Shown here: positions 6,014 through 9,883 of the stretch, in pieces
How the letters are laid out: the number at the start of each line of letters is the position of its first letter
Numbering within the stretch: position 1 is the stretch's first letter
Origin: JAXFQS01 sp034178815
GTDB lineage: Bacteria; Verrucomicrobiota; Kiritimatiellia; RFP12; DVOR01
Direction of reading: 5' to 3'
Assembly: GCA_034178815.1 (NCBI GenBank)
Contig: JAXFQS010000088.1
Coordinates: 1-9,883, forward strand
DNA: 9,883 nt
Program-made: the position numbers and the translations under genes
Notes under the pieces: model-generated
The model's database searches: none
Seen by the model: the letters and a program-made list of their open reading frames with translations, nothing else
What the model was told of the DNA's origin: nothing

Positions 6014-7405
6014 ATGGAGATTCAGAGAAGAGGATTCATTCAACTCGCGGGGGCTTCGCTCTTCGCGTTGATGGGCAAGGCGGCATGGGCCGCGTCCCGT
6101 TTCGAGGCACTGGACATCCGGGTGCCAATCGCGGGGGACAATCCTGCGCTGAGTTTCGATGTGGATCGCTGCATCGAATGTTCGGAATGCCAAGTCGCTT
6201 GTCGCGAGTCGGCGGGCGTATGGGGCTACTACAGCCTTGAGAAAAACGGGGACGAGCCGGTCTGTATTCACTGCGGCCAGTGCGCGGCAGTCTGCCAGGG
6301 CGACGCCATCCGCCCGCGGAGCGAGTTGGACGCCGTGAAGGCGGCGGTTGCCGATAAGAACCGGATTGTGGTGGTGTCTACCTCCCCGGCGGTTCGCGTG
6401 GCACTTGCGGAGCCGTTTGGCGCGCCGGCGGGGACGAATTGCGAGGGTCAGATGGTCTCGGCCCTGCGTAAGTTGGGGGTGGATTTCGTTCTGGACACGA
6501 CCTTCGCGGCCGACTTGACAATTATGGAAGAGGCCGCCGAACTGGTGGAGCGCATCACGAAGAAGGGTGTGCTGCCGATGTTCACGAGTTGCTGCCCGGC
6601 GTGGGTGAAGTTCGTCGAGACATTCTACCCGGAATTGATTCCGCACCTGTCCACGGCGAAGAGCCCGATTGGGATGCAAGGGCCTTCGGTTCGTACCTTC
6701 TTCGCGAAGGCAAAGGGGATTGACCCGAAGCGGATTTTCAATGTCGCGCTGACGCCGTGCACGGCCAAGAAGTTCGAGATTCGCCGCGATGAACTTGCGG
6801 GGATGGATGCGGTCATCACAACGCGCGAACTGGCCGAGTGGCTGAAGGCGGCGAAGGTCGATCCGCTCAAACTCGAAGCCTCGCCGTATGACGATTTGAT
6901 GGGGCGTGGTTCGGGTGCCGGGTTGATTTTCGGCAACACAGGCGGTGTGATGGAGGCGGCTCTGCGCACGGCCTACTGGATGGTCGAGAAGAAGGCTCCT
7001 CCGGCGGCGCTTCTGGACTACAAGCCGGTGCGGGATCTGGCTAACTCGGCGAAGACGGCTTCGCTGGAGGTGGGCGGAACGCCGGTAACGGTGACGGTGG
7101 TGCAGAGCACGGCGCAGGCGCGAAAGTTCATCGATTCCGGCGCGTGGAAGCGGTCGACCTTCATCGAGGTGATGGCGTGCCGCGGCGGGTGCATCGGTGG
7201 CGGCGGTCAGCCGCGCACATCGGTTCCGCTCTCGGACAAGCATCGCAAGGCTCGTATCGCGGGGATCTACTCGGCGGACGCGAAGGACAAGGTTCGCAAC
7301 AGCCACGAGAATCCGCAGGTTTTGCGCCTGCACAAGGAGTTCTCGAAGGAGCGTCGGCATGAACTGTTTCACACATCTTACCACAAGCGTAATTTCAAAG
7401 GTTAA
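6014..7405 (+). CDS. Twin-arginine-signal [FeFe] hydrogenase, large and small subunits fused
   Basis: This 463-residue enzyme catalyses reversible H2 oxidation/H+ reduction. An N-terminal export signal is visible: Arg5-Arg6 in QRRGFIQLAG, a hydrophobic core to about 21, and a likely cleavage after AWA at 24-26. Then come two [4Fe-4S] motifs (Cys53, 56, 59, 63 and Cys84, 87, 90, 94), and the H-cluster motifs TSCCPAW (191-197, with proton-relay Cys193), TPCTAKKFE (247-255) and EVMACRGGCIGGGGQP (385-400). Cluster ligands are Cys194, Cys249, Cys389 and Cys393. The C-terminus (about 428-456, NSHENP and HELFHTSY) is the small-subunit domain, here fused. The second H-cluster motif has Thr247 where Met is normal. 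I chose ATG 6014 because AGAGG ends 6 bases upstream; it lies 2 bases after nfo. The HydE, HydF and HydG maturases are not in the window. In Desulfovibrio the signal is on the separate small subunit, so this layout is unusual. Confidence 0.93.
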   Translation: MEIQRRGFIQLAGASLFALMGKAAWAASRFEALDIRVPIAGDNPALSFDVDRCIECSECQVACRESAGVWGYYSLEKNGDEPVCIHCGQCAAVCQGDAIRPRSELDAVKAAVADKNRIVVVSTSPAVRVALAEPFGAPAGTNCEGQMVSALRKLGVDFVLDTTFAADLTIMEEAAELVERITKKGVLPMFTSCCPAWVKFVETFYPELIPHLSTAKSPIGMQGPSVRTFFAKAKGIDPKRIFNVALTPCTAKKFEIRRDELAGMDAVITTRELAEWLKAAKVDPLKLEASPYDDLMGRGSGAGLIFGNTGGVMEAALRTAYWMVEKKAPPAALLDYKPVRDLANSAKTASLEVGGTPVTVTVVQSTAQARKFIDSGAWKRSTFIEVMACRGGCIGGGGQPRTSVPLSDKHRKARIAGIYSADAKDKVRNSHENPQVLRLHKEFSKERRHELFHTSYHKRNFKG

Positions 7406-7410
7406 TATTC

Positions 7411-7424
7411 AATAGGAGACTATT
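7411..7424 (+). promoter_or_regulatory. Small hairpin enclosing the rubrerythrin ribosome-binding site
   Basis: AATAG (7411-7415) and CTATT (7420-7424) are perfect reverse complements around the GNRA-type loop GAGA. The Shine-Dalgarno AGGAG (7414-7418) lies across the stem and loop, 8 bases before the ATG at 7427. The weak A-T stem could tune translation with temperature or other signals, or it may be chance. Confidence 0.3.
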
Positions 7425-7426
7425 CC

Positions 7427-8092
7427 ATGCTCAATCGAAGAGATATGTTGGGGCTGAGTTCGCTGCTCGGTCTGGCCACGGTCGCCCAGGCGTCCATCCC
7501 GCCTTTCGCAAAGGACGAGAAGTCGCTCAAGGGCACGAAGACGGAGCAGAATCTGCTCAAGGCGTTCGCGGGCGAGTCGCAGGCTCGCAACCGCTATACG
7601 GCTTTCGCGCAGAAGGCCGAAGAGGAGGGCTATGTGGAGGTCGCGAGGGTTTTTCTTGAGACGGCCGACCAGGAGCGGGTGCATGCGATGCGCCTGTTTA
7701 GTTGCCTAGATCGCGGGGAAGACCTTGAAATCACGGCGGCGTTTCCCGCCGGAAAGGTCTCCGACACCGCTTCGAATCTTCGCGCGGCGGCTGCGGGCGA
7801 GAAGCACGAGTGGCACTCGATGTATCCGGAGTTCGCCAAGATTGCCGAGGAGGAGGGCTTTCCGAAGATTGCCCGCCTGTTCAAACTTATCGCGACAGCC
7901 GAGGTTGGTCACGAGGATCGCTATCTGACGCTCGCCAAGCGGGTCGACGAGGGCTATTTCAAGGCCGACGACGAAATCGAGTGGGAGTGCATGGTCTGCG
8001 GCTATGTCTACAAAGGCCCCCGCGCTTTGGCGCGCTGCCCGGTCTGCGGTCTGAAGCAGGCTGAGTTCCGCAAGCGCATCACTTACAAGTAG
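7427..8092 (+). CDS. Rubrerythrin with a twin-arginine-like export signal
   Basis: Rubrerythrin reduces hydrogen peroxide to water with a diiron site, receiving electrons through its own rubredoxin domain. The 221-residue product has a ferritin-like four-helix domain (about 35-172) with diiron ligands visible as Glu50 (GESQARNRY), Glu83 and His86 (QERVH), Glu125 and Glu128 (GEKHEW), and Glu159 and His162 (EVGH). A C-terminal rubredoxin domain follows, with Cys188, Cys191, Cys204 and Cys207. Unlike ordinary rubrerythrins it begins with about 23 extra residues, LNRRDMLGL then a hydrophobic run to AQAS, a plausible twin-arginine signal with Met in place of the usual Phe. Twin-arginine export suits a protein folded around metals. 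AGGAG lies 8 bases before the ATG. It follows the exported hydrogenase by 21 bases, which suggests the hydrogenase as electron donor outside the cytoplasm; that link is an inference. Confidence 0.95.
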   Translation: MLNRRDMLGLSSLLGLATVAQASIPPFAKDEKSLKGTKTEQNLLKAFAGESQARNRYTAFAQKAEEEGYVEVARVFLETADQERVHAMRLFSCLDRGEDLEITAAFPAGKVSDTASNLRAAAAGEKHEWHSMYPEFAKIAEEEGFPKIARLFKLIATAEVGHEDRYLTLAKRVDEGYFKADDEIEWECMVCGYVYKGPRALARCPVCGLKQAEFRKRITYK

Positions 8093-8113
8093 ACATCAAA
8101 CCAGGGAGATCTT

Positions 8114-8965
8114 ATGAACCTGTCACGCAAAAGTTTCCTAACTCAACTGGGGCTTGGTGCATTGGGATTGGGTACGGGCGCTTGTACTTCTTGCCCCGTC
8201 TTCGGCGCGTCCAAGCCGAAAATCGGCGTTCAACTCTACTCCATTCGAAATCTTTGCGTCAAAGACCTCGCGGCAACCCTCAAGGGCGTCGCCGAGATTG
8301 GATACAAAGGCATCGAGTTCTACCGTTGGAGCCTCAAGTACTCGCCCGCCGAACTCAAGAAGATGCTCGATGACAACGGCCTCGTGACCTACGGTAGCCA
8401 CACCTCGCTCAGCGCCATCTTCCCCGAGAACCTCAACAAAACCTTCGACGAACTCCACACCCTCGGGCAGCCCGGAATGTGCGTCCCCTGGATGCACTAC
8501 AACTCCGTCGCCGGCTGGCAGAAGATTGCCGAGACCTTCAACAACGCCGCCGAAAAGGGGCGCAAGGAAGGCCTCTACATCGGCTACCACTGCCACGAAA
8601 GCGACTTCCGCGACAAGTACGATGGCAAGACCGCCTGGGAAATCTTCGCCGACGCCACCATCGAGGATGTCGTCTTCGAATACGACACCGCCAACATCCT
8701 TGCCGCGGGTGAAGACCCCGTCACTTGGATCAACCGCTATCGCCGGCATGTCAAAGCCCTCCATGTCAAGGAACTCTATGGTCCCAAGGCCCCCGGAATC
8801 CTTGGCCAGCCCCCGCCCGGACGCAAGGGCGTCGACTGGGATGCCGTATTCGCCGCCACCCGTGGCGTGACCAAATACTACATTGTCGAGAGCGAGACCA
8901 ACCCGGGTTCGCTGGATAGCGTGAAGGGCTGTTTCGACTACCTCCGCGCCCGCGGCCTTGCCTAG
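8114..8965 (+). CDS. Exported sugar phosphate isomerase/epimerase-like TIM-barrel protein, copy 1
   Basis: This 283-residue protein belongs to the xylose-isomerase-like TIM-barrel superfamily (AP_endonuc_2 fold). The barrel begins at KPKIGVQLYSIR (34-45). Likely metal and active-site residues are Glu68 (GIEFY), the YHCH segment (158-161) with Asp164, Asp191 (DTAN), His217 (LHVKE) and Glu259 (IVESE). The N-terminus SRKSFLTQLGLGALGLG resembles a twin-arginine signal with Arg-Lys instead of Arg-Arg; the GAC at 22-24 is at best a weak lipobox. GGGAG (8104-8108) lies 5 bases before the ATG, 21 bases after rubrerythrin. It aligns without gaps to the next gene at about 55% identity by hand count but differs at three active-site positions (Cys160, Asp164, Asn194). 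Substrate is unknown. Its codons are strongly C-ending, unlike those of the neighbouring hydrogenase. Confidence 0.85.
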   Translation: MNLSRKSFLTQLGLGALGLGTGACTSCPVFGASKPKIGVQLYSIRNLCVKDLAATLKGVAEIGYKGIEFYRWSLKYSPAELKKMLDDNGLVTYGSHTSLSAIFPENLNKTFDELHTLGQPGMCVPWMHYNSVAGWQKIAETFNNAAEKGRKEGLYIGYHCHESDFRDKYDGKTAWEIFADATIEDVVFEYDTANILAAGEDPVTWINRYRRHVKALHVKELYGPKAPGILGQPPPGRKGVDWDAVFAATRGVTKYYIVESETNPGSLDSVKGCFDYLRARGLA

Positions 8966-9000
8966 AAAATCTGCCTAACAAACTCAACGAAAGGAACAGT

Positions 9001-9852
9001 ATGAACCTCTCAAGAAGAGACTTTTTCGGTCAGTTGATGGCCGCCGGACTGCTTACGGCAGCCCCTGGTTGCGGCACCTTCAATCTGTGCGGATGCTCCA
9101 AGCCGAAGATTGGCGTGCAACTCTACTCTGTGCGCGAACTCTGCAAGAAAGACCTCCCCGCGACGCTCCGCGAACTGGCCCGGTTGGGCTACACCGGCGT
9201 CGAGTATTTCGAGTGGGGTATGAAGGAGACTCCTGCGCAGCTTATCGCGCTGAGCAAGGAAGTCGGCATCAAGGGCTATGGCAGCCACATTGGCTTCGAC
9301 GCGATCAAGCCCGAGAACCTTTCCAAGACATTCGACAAGCTCAACACGCTTGAGATTCCCGGCATGTGCGTGCCGTGGCTCTCCTTCAAGACCGCCGACG
9401 AGTGGAAGAAGGCCGCGGACACCTTCAATGCCGCCGCCGAGAAGGCAAAGGCTCGCGGGCTCTACATTGGCTACCACAACCACCAGCACGAGTTCAAGAC
9501 TAAATTCGACGGGGTTTGCGCTTGGCAGGTTTTCGCCGACAGCACCACGAAGGATGTTGTGCTTGAGTACGATGTCGGGCATGTCGTGGCGGCGGGGGAG
9601 GATCCGGTCTACTGGATCAAGAAGTACCCAGGCCGCGAGAAGGTGCTTCACGCCAAGGAACTCTACGGGCCTGGCGCGTCAGGTATTCTCGGAAAGCCGC
9701 CTGCCAGGCAGAAGGGTGTTGACTGGGCGGGCGTCTTTGCGGCGACCAAGGGCGTGACGGAGTATTACATTGTCGAGTGCGAGACCAACCCTGCCTCCTA
9801 TGTGAGTGTCAAGGGCTCCATCGAGTTTCTCAAGTCCCAGGGCCTGGCCTAA
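9001..9852 (+). CDS. Exported sugar phosphate isomerase/epimerase-like TIM-barrel protein, copy 2
   Basis: This 283-residue paralogue of the preceding gene has the fuller family signature. After the barrel start KPKIGVQLYSVR come GVEYF (Glu68), YHNHQHEF (158-165, Glu164), DVGH (191-194), LHAKE (His217) and IVECE (Glu259). These match the metal and substrate residues of the IolE, IolI and tagatose-epimerase type enzymes, which isomerise or epimerise sugars or inositol derivatives using a divalent metal. The N-terminus SRRDFFGQL is a near-ideal twin-arginine motif, followed by a hydrophobic run and APGC at 21-24, a possible lipobox that would anchor it as a lipoprotein. AAAGGAA lies just before the ATG, 35 bases after copy 1. 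No sugar transporter or sugar regulator is nearby, so the substrate cannot be read from context. It is the last gene of the cluster in the window. Confidence 0.88.
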   Translation: MNLSRRDFFGQLMAAGLLTAAPGCGTFNLCGCSKPKIGVQLYSVRELCKKDLPATLRELARLGYTGVEYFEWGMKETPAQLIALSKEVGIKGYGSHIGFDAIKPENLSKTFDKLNTLEIPGMCVPWLSFKTADEWKKAADTFNAAAEKAKARGLYIGYHNHQHEFKTKFDGVCAWQVFADSTTKDVVLEYDVGHVVAAGEDPVYWIKKYPGREKVLHAKELYGPGASGILGKPPARQKGVDWAGVFAATKGVTEYYIVECETNPASYVSVKGSIEFLKSQGLA

Positions 9853-9866
9853 GACCAGCCGGGGCG

Positions 9867-9883
9867 CGGCGGAGGCTTCGCCG
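9867..9883 (+). terminator. Possible start of a terminator stem, cut by the window edge
   Basis: CGGCG (9867-9871) pairs with CGCCG (9879-9883) around a 7-base loop, 15 bases after the stop of the last gene. The stem may extend and a T run may follow beyond the edge, which I cannot see. Alternatively it is a chance GC-rich hairpin. Confidence 0.3.

Noticed and set aside
5744..7384. A 546-codon open frame on the minus strand opposite the hydrogenase.
   Set aside because: Its translation is Arg/His-rich without family motifs, and it lies opposite a gene with complete catalytic motifs. Long antisense frames are expected in GC-rich coding DNA.
1..9883. CRISPR arrays, insertion-sequence ends, phage genes and tRNA genes.
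   Set aside because: I saw no regularly spaced repeats, transposase motifs, integrase genes or tRNA cloverleaf with a TTCRA-type arm. The only large duplication is the isomerase pair.

Overview
The window looks like part of a GC-rich bacterial chromosome from an anaerobe or microaerophile that has oxygen-defence genes. It has no tRNA, rRNA, CRISPR array, phage or transposase gene that I can see. Exported [FeFe] hydrogenase, rubrerythrin and twin-arginine-tagged xylose-isomerase-like proteins suggest the PVC superphylum (Kiritimatiellota, Lentisphaerota or Verrucomicrobiota). That placement is an inference from gene style and is not proven. The small rubredoxin and parts of the hydrogenase resemble Desulfovibrio proteins, so transfer from a sulfate reducer, or a different host lineage, is possible.

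Layout. Positions 1-491 hold no securely assigned gene, only a possible frame-disrupted coding stretch on the minus strand at the left edge. Positions 492-2630 are a two-gene minus-strand operon: an Mrp/NBP35-type Fe-S P-loop ATPase followed by a LarA-like (nickel-pincer racemase family) protein. It is driven by a strong sigma70-like promoter at 2663-2691. Positions 2631-2970 are a divergent regulatory region with three inverted repeats and a second sigma70-like promoter facing right. From 2971 to 9852 there are eight plus-strand genes with gaps of 2 to 35 bases, probably one transcription unit: YihY-family membrane protein, trmB, a 46-residue rubredoxin, nfo, a twin-arginine-tagged [FeFe] hydrogenase, a twin-arginine-tagged rubrerythrin, and two tandem paralogous sugar-isomerase-like proteins with similar export signals. 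A stem at the right edge may begin the terminator.

How the genes may work together. Rubredoxin, endonuclease IV and rubrerythrin form a recognisable oxidative-stress set: electron carrier, repair of oxidised DNA, peroxide reduction. What stands out is that the hydrogenase and the rubrerythrin directly behind it both carry N-terminal twin-arginine-like signals. The arrangement suggests an extracytoplasmic H2-driven peroxide reductase, with H2 oxidised by the hydrogenase and electrons passed to the rubredoxin domain of rubrerythrin. This is inference from gene order and signals. The two following isomerase-like proteins also appear exported, so the last four genes form a block of likely extracytoplasmic proteins.

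A second oddity is compositional. The excess of G over C on the plus strand changes sign several times, twice inside genes (the larA-like gene and nfo), and does not follow gene direction.
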